46,979 nt of DNA from Polyangiaceae bacterium (GTDB lineage Bacteria; Myxococcota_A; Polyangia; Polyangiales; Polyangiaceae), in NCBI GenBank assembly GCA_025937895.1, contig JAICQL010000036.1, positions 1-46,979 on the forward strand. Reading direction: 5' to 3'. Below, one piece after another: positions 1 to 8,700 of this stretch (position 1 is the first letter of the stretch; each line of letters opens with the position of its first letter). The translations under genes were made by a program, and so were the position numbers. Under the pieces are notes generated by a model. That model was not told where the DNA came from. It was given only the letters and a program-made list of their open reading frames with translations, and did not search any database.

Positions 1-141
1 GTGCAGAAGCTGCGCGCCAGCGCCGAGGGCAACCTGCCCAGCAGTGAATACGGCACGCCGATGCCGCGCCCCGTGCTCCCGCTCAGTGAGGAGCAGGTGG
101 CGCTGGTGCGGCAGTGGATTGAGGAAGGCGCAAGGCCTTAG
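1..141 (+). CDS. C-terminal fragment of a c-type cytochrome-like protein (5' truncated by the window edge)
   Basis: The first 46 codons read in frame 1 to a TAG at 139-141 and end with LSEEQVALVRQWIEEGA. Sequences of the form 'MP...PLS.EQ..L.RQWIEEGA' close the cytochrome c-like domain found in many planctomycete and myxobacterial secreted proteins. In those proteins the heme CxxCH lies about 60-80 residues upstream, which is outside this window. The GTG at position 1 need not be the start and probably is not. The role would be periplasmic or cell-surface electron transfer, or a structural domain attached to larger modules. This is an inference from the short tail alone; no heme motif is visible here. 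Confidence 0.55.
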   Translation: MQKLRASAEGNLPSSEYGTPMPRPVLPLSEEQVALVRQWIEEGARP

Positions 142-219
142 CTGCAGAGGCGCATCCCAGCGGTACCCAGGGTCAAGGGCCGATGTGGCTGGCGCGTGTA
201 GCGCCGGTCGCTGGCACTG

Positions 220-1560
220 ATGCTATCGTGCGCCGCCGCCATGGTTGCGTTGAACCCTGCCGACTCCGGCGAAGCTTCCACCGACTCGCCCGGTAGTGGC
301 GTCGCTGCCCGTGCGCCCGCTGAACGTATCGCCGTGAGCGCGCTGCTGGCGCTGGCGGTGGCGGGAATCGTGGCTCGCCTGGTCGTGATCTGGGCGTCCA
401 ACGGCTCGAACGACATGCCCACCTGGACGGCCTTTGCCCAGCAGCTGCGGGACTCGGGCCTGTGGGAGACGTACCGCAGCAACAGCGAGTTCAATCATCC
501 TCCGCTGATGGGGCTGATGGCGCGCGGCCTGTATGCGCTGGCGAGCGCGCTGGACGTGCCGTTTCGCGTGCTGTTCAAGCTGCCGTCGCTGCTCTCGGAT
601 CTGGGCGTGATGGCGCTGCTGTGGACCTGGTTTCGCCCGCGCGGGCAGCTGTGGGCGGCCGCGGCGGTGGCGCTGTTCAGCTGCAACCCGGTCAGCATTG
701 CCATCACCTCGTTTCACGGCAACACCGATAGCCTGTGTGCCGGCCTGATGCTGGCCGCCGCCATCCTGCACCAGCGGGGGCGCGCGTTCCTGGCCGGCCT
801 GGTGCTGGCGGCGGCCGTGAACGTGAAGCTCATCCCGCTGATCTTGCTACCCGGCTTGCTCATCCTGTGCAGCAGCTGGCGGGCGGCGCTGCGGCTGGGG
901 CTGGGCTTTGCGCTCGGAGTGCTGCCGATCGCCGCCGCCTGCATCGTCGTGCCCGAGGCATTCTACCAGAACGCCGTGCGCTATGGCTCACACCTCAATC
1001 GCTGGGGGCTCATCACCTGGGGCTTCGAGGCGCGCAGCGACTATCCTGCCCTCGCCAAGCTGATCCTGGTGGACTATCGGCACATCGGGCGCTTCGTCGT
1101 GCTGGGCGTGGTGACGCTGTTTGCGCTGCTCGGCAGAGCCGCGCGCTTCGGCGCCGTGCGCTTCGGCGCGATCGGATTTGCCGTCTTCCTGACCCTGACC
1201 CCGGGCTTTGGCATCCAGTACATGGTCTGGATCGTGCCGCTGCTGGCCGCTGCCAGCATGCGCTACAGCGCCTGGTACGCGCTGCTGGGCGGCGCATACA
1301 CGGTGCTCGTCTATTACAGCTACCTGGTGCCCGGTGAGTGGCCGCTGCGCTCCTTCCACAGCCCGCAGATCAACCACACCAATGGCCTGATCGGCGCACA
1401 CGCCTGGGCGTTGCTCGCCATCTTCCTCTCCCAGCAGCTGCTCGCCGCCTTGCGCGAAGGGCCCCATGGGGCGGCCATCGCCGGCGCGCAGCGCGCGCTG
1501 GCGGCGCGGCTCGGGCTCGAGCCGGCGGCTCAGGGCACCGTTGCGCGCTCGCGCAGCTGA
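220..1560 (+). CDS. Polytopic membrane glycosyltransferase (GT-C fold, GT87/mannosyltransferase-like)
   Basis: This 446-residue protein is mostly transmembrane segments separated by short loops. Near residues 90-180 it has the loop motifs FNHPPL and FHGNTDS, which resemble the luminal or periplasmic loops of GT-C enzymes that use polyprenyl-phosphate sugars as donors (GT87/DUF2029 and PIG-M-like mannosyltransferases). It probably transfers a sugar to a cell-envelope glycan or lipid on the outer face of the inner membrane. Acceptor and sugar cannot be read from the sequence. An alternative start is ATG at 241 (MVALNPADSG); neither start has a convincing ribosome site. The 3' end overlaps the convergent metallohydrolase gene by 31 bp. 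The neighbour on the far side of that gene is a second GT-C enzyme, so the group may share a glycan pathway. Confidence 0.75.
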   Translation: MLSCAAAMVALNPADSGEASTDSPGSGVAARAPAERIAVSALLALAVAGIVARLVVIWASNGSNDMPTWTAFAQQLRDSGLWETYRSNSEFNHPPLMGLMARGLYALASALDVPFRVLFKLPSLLSDLGVMALLWTWFRPRGQLWAAAAVALFSCNPVSIAITSFHGNTDSLCAGLMLAAAILHQRGRAFLAGLVLAAAVNVKLIPLILLPGLLILCSSWRAALRLGLGFALGVLPIAAACIVVPEAFYQNAVRYGSHLNRWGLITWGFEARSDYPALAKLILVDYRHIGRFVVLGVVTLFALLGRAARFGAVRFGAIGFAVFLTLTPGFGIQYMVWIVPLLAAASMRYSAWYALLGGAYTVLVYYSYLVPGEWPLRSFHSPQINHTNGLIGAHAWALLAIFLSQQLLAALREGPHGAAIAGAQRALAARLGLEPAAQGTVARSRS

Positions 1561-3161
1561 GCATAGCGCTTCAGCGCCTCGAGCTGTGGGGCGAGCATCT
1601 CGTCGAGCCGTGAGGGATCTTTGTTCTCGTCGCGCATGCGCTTCACCCGCTCTGAGATCCACTGCTCGAAGAACTCGGCGGCGTGGCGGCTGATGCGCGG
1701 CTTGCCGCTGGCAGCCTCCACGTAGAAGGGGCCGGTGGACGCGAACTGGAAGGTGCGCTGCTCCTTGGTGCGGGCGCGGATCAAGAACCAGCCGCTCTCG
1801 CTGAGCTGCAGGGGGGCGAAGTGGACCTGGCCGCCTTCACCCAGCTGGCCCTGGCTGACGACCCTGGCGTTCTGCACGAGCTCGACCTCGGCGATCGGCT
1901 CCTCGGAGTGGAGCTGGACGTCCAGCTCGAGCGCCAGGCTGCCGCCTTCGGGAATGCGAAAGGTGTGGCCGGGCAGCATGGTGTTGGCGCGCACGAACAG
2001 CAGCGGGCCGTTGCTGACGAAGGACTGCCCCTGTGCCAGCCCGCGCCACCAGGCGTCGTGATCGAACTTGCCAGTGTGCACGTACACACGGTCATACCCG
2101 AGCGGGTTCAGGTGCACCCCGGAGGCGCTGCCGGCGGACGGGGGCAGGTGAAAGCCGAGCTCGAGATACTGGTAGTAGATGTCGACGCTGCACTCGCCGG
2201 TGCTGAAGACCTGGTGCGAGAAGCGCTGCTTGTCGCACTCGCGCCCCCAGGCCACGCGATTGCTCGGCGCCTTGCGCCGCATGTGATTGTGGGCCAGCTG
2301 ATAGCTGTCGATCAGCCCGAGCCCCACCAGGGTAGGGCCATCCCACCAGAAGGGCTTCTCCAGCGAGACGTGCGCCCCGGGCTGCTTCTTCGCGTCGCGC
2401 GCCACCGTGGCCAGGGTGGGCAGCTCGCAGCGCGGATCACCGTGGTAGTGCAGGTAGCGCTCGCCATCCATCAGCGGCTCCGGCAGCTTCAGCGGCTCTT
2501 TCAGGCGGAAGAGCATGATGGCGCCGCCGACCCGCTCATCTTCGCCGCCAGTCTGATCCAGCACGCCGCCGTGCGGCAGCAGCCGCGGCTCGGCCTGCGC
2601 CGGATCGTATTTCATCATGCCGTTCCACCAGGTGACGACGGGCGCCACGTGCAAGAGCTCGGTGCGCATGAGCTCGGGCGTGTCGGCGGCCGAGCGGTGG
2701 TTGTGCAGGTCGCCAGCAAACCAGCCCAGCGCCTCTGGATCCACCAGGCGCTCGAGCGCGACGTCGAGCGATGCCGCCTGGCCCGCCGTGACCACCAGGG
2801 TGCCCTCTTTCCCGCGAAAGGTGGGGCCGCGCTCCAGCTCGTACGTGTATTCGCCAGGGGGCAGCTGCAGCTCCGCTTGTCCGTCGAACACGACGTGATC
2901 GCGGAACGAGAGCAGCTCGGTCGTGGGGAGCCAGGGCTTGCCCGCCAGCTTCAGATACAGCCGCGCCGGCGATGGCTTGCCATCGACGCTCGCGCGCACG
3001 GTGAGCCGCTGGGTGGCCACGCCCTCCCCGCCCGCGGCCGCGGACGTGCTGGTCTCGGACGACGCTTTCTTGCAGCCTGGCAGGCCGCCCAGCAACAGGG
3101 CGCTGGCTGCGAGGGCCAGCAACGGAGAGCGGAGCAGGGCGCGAGGTGTACGTTGAGTCAT
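1530..3161 (-). CDS. CehA/McbA-family metallohydrolase, lipoprotein (PHP-like)
   Basis: The start is the ATG at 3161, which overlaps the stop of the upstream glycosyltransferase as ATGA; this gives 543 residues. A signal peptide ends in the lipobox LLGGLPGC, so the protein is probably a lipoprotein. After an Ig-like N-terminal part (about 45-130) comes GWFAGDLHNHRSAAD. This HxH motif is characteristic of the PHP-related CehA/McbA metallohydrolases, named for carbaryl esterase and microcin-processing relatives. The C-terminal VHTGKFDHDAWWRGL...SFVSNGPLLF segment is also typical of the family. Metal-dependent hydrolysis of an ester or phosphoester is expected, but the substrate is unknown. Translational coupling to the ArnT-like gene suggests a linked role in the cell envelope. 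The 3' end overlaps the facing glycosyltransferase gene by 31 bp. Confidence 0.78.
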   Translation of the reverse strand: MTQRTPRALLRSPLLALAASALLLGGLPGCKKASSETSTSAAAGGEGVATQRLTVRASVDGKPSPARLYLKLAGKPWLPTTELLSFRDHVVFDGQAELQLPPGEYTYELERGPTFRGKEGTLVVTAGQAASLDVALERLVDPEALGWFAGDLHNHRSAADTPELMRTELLHVAPVVTWWNGMMKYDPAQAEPRLLPHGGVLDQTGGEDERVGGAIMLFRLKEPLKLPEPLMDGERYLHYHGDPRCELPTLATVARDAKKQPGAHVSLEKPFWWDGPTLVGLGLIDSYQLAHNHMRRKAPSNRVAWGRECDKQRFSHQVFSTGECSVDIYYQYLELGFHLPPSAGSASGVHLNPLGYDRVYVHTGKFDHDAWWRGLAQGQSFVSNGPLLFVRANTMLPGHTFRIPEGGSLALELDVQLHSEEPIAEVELVQNARVVSQGQLGEGGQVHFAPLQLSESGWFLIRARTKEQRTFQFASTGPFYVEAASGKPRISRHAAEFFEQWISERVKRMRDENKDPSRLDEMLAPQLEALKRYAQLRERATVP

Positions 3162-4591
3162 GAGCGAGTCTGCTGCTCGAGGCGCGCTTTCCACCAGCGC
3201 TCCACGTCGGGCGCGGCCGCCAGCGCGAACAGCGCCAGCCCCGCCGGGGCAATGACGACGAAGTAGCGGCCCACCGCCGAGACCAGCGACAGCATGACCA
3301 GATACGTGAAGAACAGCCAGATCGCAAACAGCGCGAGCGGCCGCGAGGCGACTCTGCCCTGGAAGAACCTCAGCAGCGCAAAGCCCACGGCGAGCAAGGT
3401 GAGCGCCGCGCACACGGCCATGCGCAGGCTCGCCGCGCTGAAGGGGTAGATGCGCGAGGGCCAGTCGAACAGCAGGCGCAGCGCGTTGTAGCCCACGTTG
3501 CGCAGGTACTTGTCCGGGTGCGCCTTGATGTTCGCGAGAGCGGCCTGCCTCTGCAAGTCATCCGCTTCAGGGCTGCTCACCGGAGCCAGCGAGCGTGCGA
3601 TGCGCTCGAGCCCTTCGCTCTGCCCCACCAGGTGCTTGTCGTAGCCGCCGATGCTCCGGGTGAACTCATAATGGTGGCGGCGCAGCTCGGGGAGCCGCTC
3701 GACCCAGCCGGGGTGATACCACTCGCCATAGTGGTTTCCGTGCGGATTCGAGATCCAGTACAGGATCGAGCCCGTGCCCGCGCCCCAGTAGAAGGTGCGC
3801 CCCGTCACTCGCTGGGTGTACGCGAGGTAGGGCACGCAGCTCGCGATGCCGATGAGCAAGGTCAGCGCCAGGTTGCGGTAAGCGCGCCCGCTCTCCGCGC
3901 GCCGCACGAAGCGCTGCCACAGCCACAGGCCCGCGCTGATGGCACAGCCAGCGAACACCTGCGGCCAGAACGCCACCTTGGTGAGCACCAGCCAGCCCGC
4001 CATCACGCCGCCAGCCAACACGTGCGCCCGACTGCCCGCCACCGCGCGCGAGAGCGAATAGAGCAAGCCGCACACCAGCGCATACGCCAGCGGCTCCGAG
4101 TAGGTGAGCGGCAGGAAGTCAAAGATGGGCAGGTAGAGCGCCAGCGGCAGAGTGCAGAGCGCGGCCGTCCAGGTGCTGGCGTACTGGCGCACGAAGCAGA
4201 AGAAGAACAGCTGAGCCAGCCCCAGCAACACTCCGTTGGCGGCCTGCATCACCGGCACCGTCGCGCCCGCCAGCACGAAGGGCAGCAGGAACAGCGGATA
4301 CCCCGGGCCACCCCAGAGAAAGACGTAGTCCGGCGGTGAGTAGTAGCCCCTGGCCAGGTTCTGCGCGTACCAGACATATCGCCACTGGTCGCCGCTGACG
4401 TAGCCCGTCTTCTGCGTGGCTCCGTACCAGGTGCCCAGGCAGGTGAGGAGCAACAGCAGGCCGAGCAACACCGCAGACGAGGTGCGGGGCTGTCCGCTCT
4501 CCCCCGTGTGGTCGCGGCGGGCGAGGGGCCACCCCGCCGCCGCGAACCGGTCAAAGAGGGACATTTCCTTGGATTCCAGGCGCGAGCTCAC
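3158..4591 (-). CDS. ArnT/GT39-like membrane glycosyltransferase
   Basis: This 477-residue protein has about ten hydrophobic segments. The first follows a short cytoplasmic N-terminus and is followed by a periplasmic loop with GDQWRYVWYAQNLARG, matching the acidic (DxD/GD-Y) first loop of GT39/ArnT-type enzymes that use lipid-linked sugars. Family members transfer sugars to lipid A, proteins or other envelope glycans. The 5' end is uncertain: GTG at 4591 gives this length, while ATG at 4564 (MSLFDRFAAAG) removes nine residues and sits very close behind an AAGGAA. The stop TGA at 3158-3160 overlaps the ATG of the metallohydrolase lipoprotein, so the two are almost certainly co-transcribed. Acceptor and sugar cannot be assigned. 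Confidence 0.75.
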   Translation of the reverse strand: MSSRLESKEMSLFDRFAAAGWPLARRDHTGESGQPRTSSAVLLGLLLLLTCLGTWYGATQKTGYVSGDQWRYVWYAQNLARGYYSPPDYVFLWGGPGYPLFLLPFVLAGATVPVMQAANGVLLGLAQLFFFCFVRQYASTWTAALCTLPLALYLPIFDFLPLTYSEPLAYALVCGLLYSLSRAVAGSRAHVLAGGVMAGWLVLTKVAFWPQVFAGCAISAGLWLWQRFVRRAESGRAYRNLALTLLIGIASCVPYLAYTQRVTGRTFYWGAGTGSILYWISNPHGNHYGEWYHPGWVERLPELRRHHYEFTRSIGGYDKHLVGQSEGLERIARSLAPVSSPEADDLQRQAALANIKAHPDKYLRNVGYNALRLLFDWPSRIYPFSAASLRMAVCAALTLLAVGFALLRFFQGRVASRPLALFAIWLFFTYLVMLSLVSAVGRYFVVIAPAGLALFALAAAPDVERWWKARLEQQTRS

Positions 4592-4641
4592 GCGCGCGGA
4601 GCATCACCGAGGGGCAGGTGCCAAGACAACAGCAACCAGGG

Positions 4642-4674
4642 CCGCGGGCGGCTTCAGAGTGAACCGGCCCGCGG
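4642..4674 (-). terminator. Possible terminator hairpin after the leucine-rich lipoprotein gene
   Basis: CCGCGGGC at 4642-4649 pairs perfectly with GCCCGCGG at 4667-4674 across a 17-nt loop. On the minus strand it lies 24 nt beyond the stop codon of the 4698-6011 gene and is followed by a modestly T-rich stretch (CCTGGTTGCTGTTGTC). No continuous T tract is present, so this is a weak call. Confidence 0.3.
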
Positions 4675-4697
4675 GTGGGTGCTGCTTTGGCGCGCGG

Positions 4698-6011
4698 TCA
4701 GGGCCCCTCGTTGCTGGGCAGGGCAGTGGAGTCCAGGCGACGTACGCCGTCAAAGGTGGCGTCCGGAAGCAACGGATTTTCCGCCACGGTGAGCACGTTG
4801 ACCTTGTCCAGCACACCGGTGCTGATGCTCTCGAGCTGCGGATTGTTCTGGATCAACAGGTACTCGATGTAGCTCTGCCCCGTGAACTCGATCTGACGCA
4901 GATTGGCATTGTGCGCGATCTTGACGATCGAAGCGCTGGCCAGACCGGCGGGCATGGTGAACGTCGTCAGCGCATCCATCTCGTAGAGGGTGATCGACTC
5001 TGGCCTGGAGCGGAGCGACTCCTCAGGGTGGCCGGAGAGCTCGGCAGCGACGTTGGACTGCAAGCTAGGGAAGGCCGGCAGCTTCGCCAGCAGCGGGTTG
5101 TGCACGAAGCTCAGGCTCTCGATCTCGCGCACGGATTCGAAGTCGGGCAGGTCCGTCAGCGCGCCGTTGTACTGGACGGTCAGCTTCACCAGCCGCCCGA
5201 GGCCATCCAGGCCCGCGAGCGACTGGAGCTCGCGGTTGCTGAGCACCTGAACGTCTTCGGCCCAGATCAAGCCAGCGAAGGCGCTGAGGTCTGACAGGTG
5301 GGTATCGAACAATTCCAGGCTCGACACGGAGCTGACCCCGAGTGGCTTCAGCTCTCGCAGGTCGGCGTTGCCGAGGCGCAGGGTCCTCATGTCCTCTGGC
5401 AAGGTGAGCCCGTCCAGGCTCATGAGGCTCGTCACTCCAGCGAGGCTCAGGTCTGTGACTCCGCTCAGGCTCTGCAGTCCAGCAAGGCTCTTCAGGTTGG
5501 GCGCCGCGGCGATAAGCAGCCACCCGCTCGTCAACGTGCGAAGGCTGGCGAGCGCCTGGAGATCCTCCACCAGGATCCCGTGCAAGGATAGGCTACCGGC
5601 GCTCTCCAGCGCCTCCAAGCCCTCCAGGGACGTCAGCCACGTCTCGTATGCGGCCTCGCCGCCTTCACCAACGGTCAGCTTGCCCGAGACTCTGGTGAGC
5701 GCGTGCAGCGCGCGCACGTTGCCATCGTTGAAGGACCTGATGAACAGATCGCCCTCGATCGCCTGACAGCCTTCGAGCGCGTCCAGCTCCTCCTGGCTCT
5801 CGACGAACACGTCGCCCTCGAGCACCCCGCTCTCTGCGCAGCCGGAGGGCAGCGGTTGCGAGGTCTGATCCACGAGGGGAACGCCCTCGCCCATGTTGAT
5901 GCTGTCATCCGAGCAGCCCAGCAGGGTTGCGCACAGGCCGAGCACCGCTGCGCTCGTCACCCGAGGGAGAAGCGTGACCGGGGAGGGGAAGCTCACATTG
6001 CGTTGAATCAT
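4698..6011 (-). CDS. Leucine-rich / receptor-L-like repeat lipoprotein
   Basis: The ATG at 6011 has GGAG seven nt upstream (GAAGGAGACAAC), giving 437 residues and excluding an open in-frame extension to 6188. A hydrophobic leader ends in LGLCATLLGC, so Cys33 is the likely lipidated residue. After a short linker the protein is a string of roughly 22-25-residue repeats with regular leucines (LEGDVFVESQEELDAL, LTSLEGLEAL, LKSLAGLQSL, LMSLDGL and others). These resemble receptor L-domain or leucine-rich repeats often seen in myxobacterial surface lipoproteins. The role is probably ligand or surface recognition outside the cell; no enzymatic motif is visible. The gene is preceded by the anti-sigma-like gene with a 44-bp gap and may be read from the same transcript, but its own good ribosome site allows independent expression. 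Confidence 0.7.
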   Translation of the reverse strand: MIQRNVSFPSPVTLLPRVTSAAVLGLCATLLGCSDDSINMGEGVPLVDQTSQPLPSGCAESGVLEGDVFVESQEELDALEGCQAIEGDLFIRSFNDGNVRALHALTRVSGKLTVGEGGEAAYETWLTSLEGLEALESAGSLSLHGILVEDLQALASLRTLTSGWLLIAAAPNLKSLAGLQSLSGVTDLSLAGVTSLMSLDGLTLPEDMRTLRLGNADLRELKPLGVSSVSSLELFDTHLSDLSAFAGLIWAEDVQVLSNRELQSLAGLDGLGRLVKLTVQYNGALTDLPDFESVREIESLSFVHNPLLAKLPAFPSLQSNVAAELSGHPEESLRSRPESITLYEMDALTTFTMPAGLASASIVKIAHNANLRQIEFTGQSYIEYLLIQNNPQLESISTGVLDKVNVLTVAENPLLPDATFDGVRRLDSTALPSNEGP

Positions 6012-6055
6012 GTTGTCTCCTTCAGCCCATTCGTGTCCGCCGCGCCCGCCGATTA

Positions 6056-6829
6056 TCAGCGCTCGCTCGCCGAAAGCTCGCCGCTCTCGGCACACTGCTC
6101 GGCGATGCGCCCGGCGTACACGCTGCGCGGGTGCTCGCGCAGAAACCGGCGTGCGCGCGAGCGTGCGTCGCTCGCTCCGGCGCTGCAATGAGCCAGCAGC
6201 TCGATCGCGCGCCGCTCCTCCAGCAGGCTGGAGCGGGGATGGCGCTGCTCGAGCTCCGCGATCAGTGCCAGCGCCAGCGCCGAGTTGTCGCTGCGCACGG
6301 CGTGCTCCGCGCGGCGCAGCAAGGCGAGCTCTTCGCTGGGCTCGATCGCGGCCGGCGCAGGGCTCAGCGCCTCGCCCTCGGCCAGCGCTGCTCTGGGGCG
6401 GCGCTTCACGGGCGGCGTGCGCTTCACCGCCGGCTCTTCGTGCGCAATGGCAACCGGGCTCGGTGCAAAGCTAGGCTGCGCTGCCGGCAGAGGCGCTGGC
6501 GAAGGAGTATCGAGCGGCGTCGCCACCATGACCGGCGCCGGCTCGCGCGCGTCGCGGATCAGGTATCCGGAGAGCAGACCGATGCCGAGCAGGCCCGCGC
6601 CGATCAGCGCCGTACCCAGCTTGCTGCTGGCGGGCAGTGAGGCCCAGCTGGCCTGGGTCTGCGGCTTCAGCGCTGCCCCCGTGGCAAGCGCTCCCATCGT
6701 GGCAGCGCTGGAGCTGGTGAGCCGCGCCCGCACCCGATCCTGAAGGTTCGGCTCCGGCGTGAACGCGCGCCAGGCGAGCCCTAGGTGGCGAGCGACGACG
6801 TCGTGCTCGGGCGGGGGTTGCTCAGCCAT
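6056..6829 (-). CDS. Membrane-anchored anti-sigma-like protein
   Basis: This 257-residue protein has one transmembrane segment (LGTALIGAGLLGIGLLSGYLI, about residues 73-93). It separates a short N-terminal cytoplasmic part from a Pro/Ala-rich linker and a C-terminal helical region with TPR-like character (LALLRRAEHAVRSDNSALAL...ELEQRHPRS). Its start overlaps the end of the ECF sigma factor gene by 8 bp. A single-pass protein encoded directly after, and coupled to, an ECF sigma factor is the usual arrangement for an anti-sigma factor, and C-terminal TPR-like versions are common in Myxococcota. No zinc-binding (ZAS) HxxxCxxC motif is seen, so sigma inhibition is inferred from context only. It could instead be a structural partner of the secreted protein at 7538-8593. 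Confidence 0.6.
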   Translation of the reverse strand: MAEQPPPEHDVVARHLGLAWRAFTPEPNLQDRVRARLTSSSAATMGALATGAALKPQTQASWASLPASSKLGTALIGAGLLGIGLLSGYLIRDAREPAPVMVATPLDTPSPAPLPAAQPSFAPSPVAIAHEEPAVKRTPPVKRRPRAALAEGEALSPAPAAIEPSEELALLRRAEHAVRSDNSALALALIAELEQRHPRSSLLEERRAIELLAHCSAGASDARSRARRFLREHPRSVYAGRIAEQCAESGELSASER

Positions 6830-7442
6830 GGTCTGCCTCGTGTTCCAGTAGATAGAGCTCCAGCGAGCGGCGCAGCGCGCGCACGCGCGAGTAGGCGGTC
6901 TGCAGCGGCAAGCCCAGCGTCTCGGCCAGCTCGCGCATGGGTACGCCTTCGATCAAACCCAGCACCAGCAAGGTCCTGCGGCTCTCGTCCAGGCTGTCCG
7001 CGAAGGCGCGGATCAACCTTGCGGACTGCGCCGCCTGCGCGTCCGCCTCCGGGCTCCTGCTCTCGACGGCGGCCAGCTCCTGCGAGAGCGGCTCGAGCGG
7101 CGCCTGCTTGCGACGGTGCGTCCGGCGATGATTGGCGGCGACGCGCTGGACGATGGCAAAGATCCACGTCTTGACCGAAGACGTGCCCTCGAACTCGGAG
7201 AGCCTGCGCGAGGCCACCCCGAACACATCCTGGGCTGCGTCTTCGAGCCCGTCTGGGTCCACGCCGAGCAGGCGCAGCGAGCGGCACGCGAAGTTGAAGT
7301 GCTCGCGATACAGCAGCTCGAAATCGAGCGCAGGTCCGGGCTGCGGCGCTGCAGGTGCCGCGGCACTCGCCGCCGCTGGCGCGACCTCCGGGCGCAGCTC
7401 CGCAGCAGCAGCCGTCTCTGCGGCCTTACCCGGGCGAGCCAC
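6822..7442 (-). CDS. ECF-type RNA polymerase sigma factor
   Basis: The start is placed at GTG 7442 because GGGAGGGAGCTGG lies immediately upstream; a TTG at 7484 would add 14 residues but has no ribosome site. The 206-residue protein has an Ala/Pro-rich N-terminus. Region 2 follows (LYREHFNFACRSLRLLGV...DGLEDAAQDVFGVASRRL, with the -10-binding segment SSVKTWIFAIVQRVAANHRR), and then region 4 (LLVLGLIEGVPMRELAETLGLPLQTAYSRVRALRR), the helix-turn-helix that reads the -35 element. It directs RNA polymerase to a stress- or envelope-responsive regulon. The downstream overlapping gene encodes a one-span membrane protein, as expected for a sigma/anti-sigma pair. The 3' gene order matches many myxobacterial ECF loci, in which a secreted protein of unknown function lies next to the pair. 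Confidence 0.88.
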   Translation of the reverse strand: MARPGKAAETAAAAELRPEVAPAAASAAAPAAPQPGPALDFELLYREHFNFACRSLRLLGVDPDGLEDAAQDVFGVASRRLSEFEGTSSVKTWIFAIVQRVAANHRRTHRRKQAPLEPLSQELAAVESRSPEADAQAAQSARLIRAFADSLDESRRTLLVLGLIEGVPMRELAETLGLPLQTAYSRVRALRRSLELYLLEHEADHG

Positions 7443-7537
7443 CCAGCTCCCTCCCGGCTCTGCTGCTCTCGCTCGCGACCACAATCCTCACCGTCCCTTG
7501 GTGTCCGGGGTAGCGGTCCATTATTGACCGAGAACGC

Positions 7538-8593
7538 TCAATTCGCCGTCAGGGTCAGCCCCAGGCCGAGCCGCCCGATCACGCTGGCAGGGCGATGGAT
7601 CTCTCCGAGATCTTTGAGAATAAACTGGTCTCTGGTGATCGGTGCCAGGGCTGTCGCCAGCAGCTCCAGCGCGAGCGGCGTCTGTCCCAGGGCGAGCCGG
7701 GTTGCGAGCTCGACCCGTGCCGCCGCCCACAGTGCTCTCCTCTGGTACGGCTGGGTCACGCGAGTACCGCTGCCGGAGAGCTGACCCAGCTCGGCACCCG
7801 CACACACCGCCATACTCAGGCTGCTGCTCTGAAGGGCCACGGGAAGGCAGCCCACCGCACCGCCCGCGAGCAACCCGATGCTCACCCCGGGTGAGCGCGG
7901 ATCGGCTGCGATGAGCTTGCCCTCTCGCTCCGGCAGGAACGTGCCCATGGCGCGCAGCTCCAGGCTACGCCACGAGAGCCCGACCCCCAGCGCCGCGCCC
8001 AGCGCGCTCGCTGGCAAGCTGCCCGAGTCAGCGATGGCCCAGGCGGCGGCCGTGAGCTTGGGAGCGACGCTCTGCGGAGCTGGTGCTGGAGCATCGGGAG
8101 AAGGCGTGTCTGGTGTGTTCACCGGCTCTGGCGCGGGGTCCATTTCAGGCGCTGGGCTGGGTGCATCGTCTGTGCTGGTCTCAGGCGATTTACCATCGCC
8201 GATGGCGACCACGATGGCGATCGCGAGCGCCTCCTCCAGCTCCGCGCACGAGCTCGCGCGCAGCGTGCGCACGCCCGGCTCGGTATCATCGGGGCGCTGC
8301 ACCTCGAGCTGCGCCGTCAAGCCGTTCGCGTCGGGCTCGACCCGTAGCGAGAGCTGCAGCGCTTCGACGCTGGCCAGAGGGCGGCCGAGCAGGCGCTCGA
8401 CGCGGAAGGAGAGATCGTTCGCGCTGACGCAGGGGGCGGGCTCGTGCAGGGTGAGCTCCGCGGCGTGGGTTGGTTGAGGGCTGCCCGCGAGGGTGGTGAG
8501 GGCGAGCAGGAGTGCTCGCGCGAGTGGTGGTGTTCCGCGGGGGGACAGGGGGGCCTCCTTGGGGTTTGTGACAGCGGGAAGGAGAGCGGTCAA
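7538..8593 (-). CDS. Secreted protein of unknown family linked to the ECF sigma locus
   Basis: Up to 351 residues. The open frame begins at TTG 8593, which lacks a ribosome site. A strong AAGGAGG lies upstream of a CTG at 8548, and the residues after it (SPRGTPPLARALLLALTTLAGSPQPTHAAE) form a good signal peptide, so the true start may be that CTG (336 residues). The mature protein has an N-terminal domain with an ABC-type 'TLRASSCAELEEALAIAIVVAIGDG' segment. A Pro/Ala/Asp-rich linker follows (about 135-175), then a C-terminal region of alternating hydrophobic residues that could form an outer-membrane beta-barrel (LGVGLSWRSLELRAMGTF...GLTLTAN). No enzymatic motif is seen. It lies 95 bp upstream of the sigma factor on the same strand; two-part proteins of this sort often sit beside ECF genes in myxobacteria. 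Function unknown. Confidence 0.6.
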   Translation of the reverse strand: MTALLPAVTNPKEAPLSPRGTPPLARALLLALTTLAGSPQPTHAAELTLHEPAPCVSANDLSFRVERLLGRPLASVEALQLSLRVEPDANGLTAQLEVQRPDDTEPGVRTLRASSCAELEEALAIAIVVAIGDGKSPETSTDDAPSPAPEMDPAPEPVNTPDTPSPDAPAPAPQSVAPKLTAAAWAIADSGSLPASALGAALGVGLSWRSLELRAMGTFLPEREGKLIAADPRSPGVSIGLLAGGAVGCLPVALQSSSLSMAVCAGAELGQLSGSGTRVTQPYQRRALWAAARVELATRLALGQTPLALELLATALAPITRDQFILKDLGEIHRPASVIGRLGLGLTLTAN

Positions 8594-8700
8594 ACCCGTG
8601 GGCGAGATCGTGAGCGGTGACGTTGACGTGGTCGCACCCGTGAGTGTTGCCGTGCAAGGGGAGAGGCAGGGGCAGGGCTTGGGGTAGAGGGAGAGTGAGG

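Noticed and set aside
1683..3266. Long plus-strand open frame (over 500 codons) across the metallohydrolase gene
   Set aside because: It is the antisense of a gene with a clear signal peptide and PHP motif; the translated product is Gln/His/Arg-rich without domains, as expected of a high-GC shadow.
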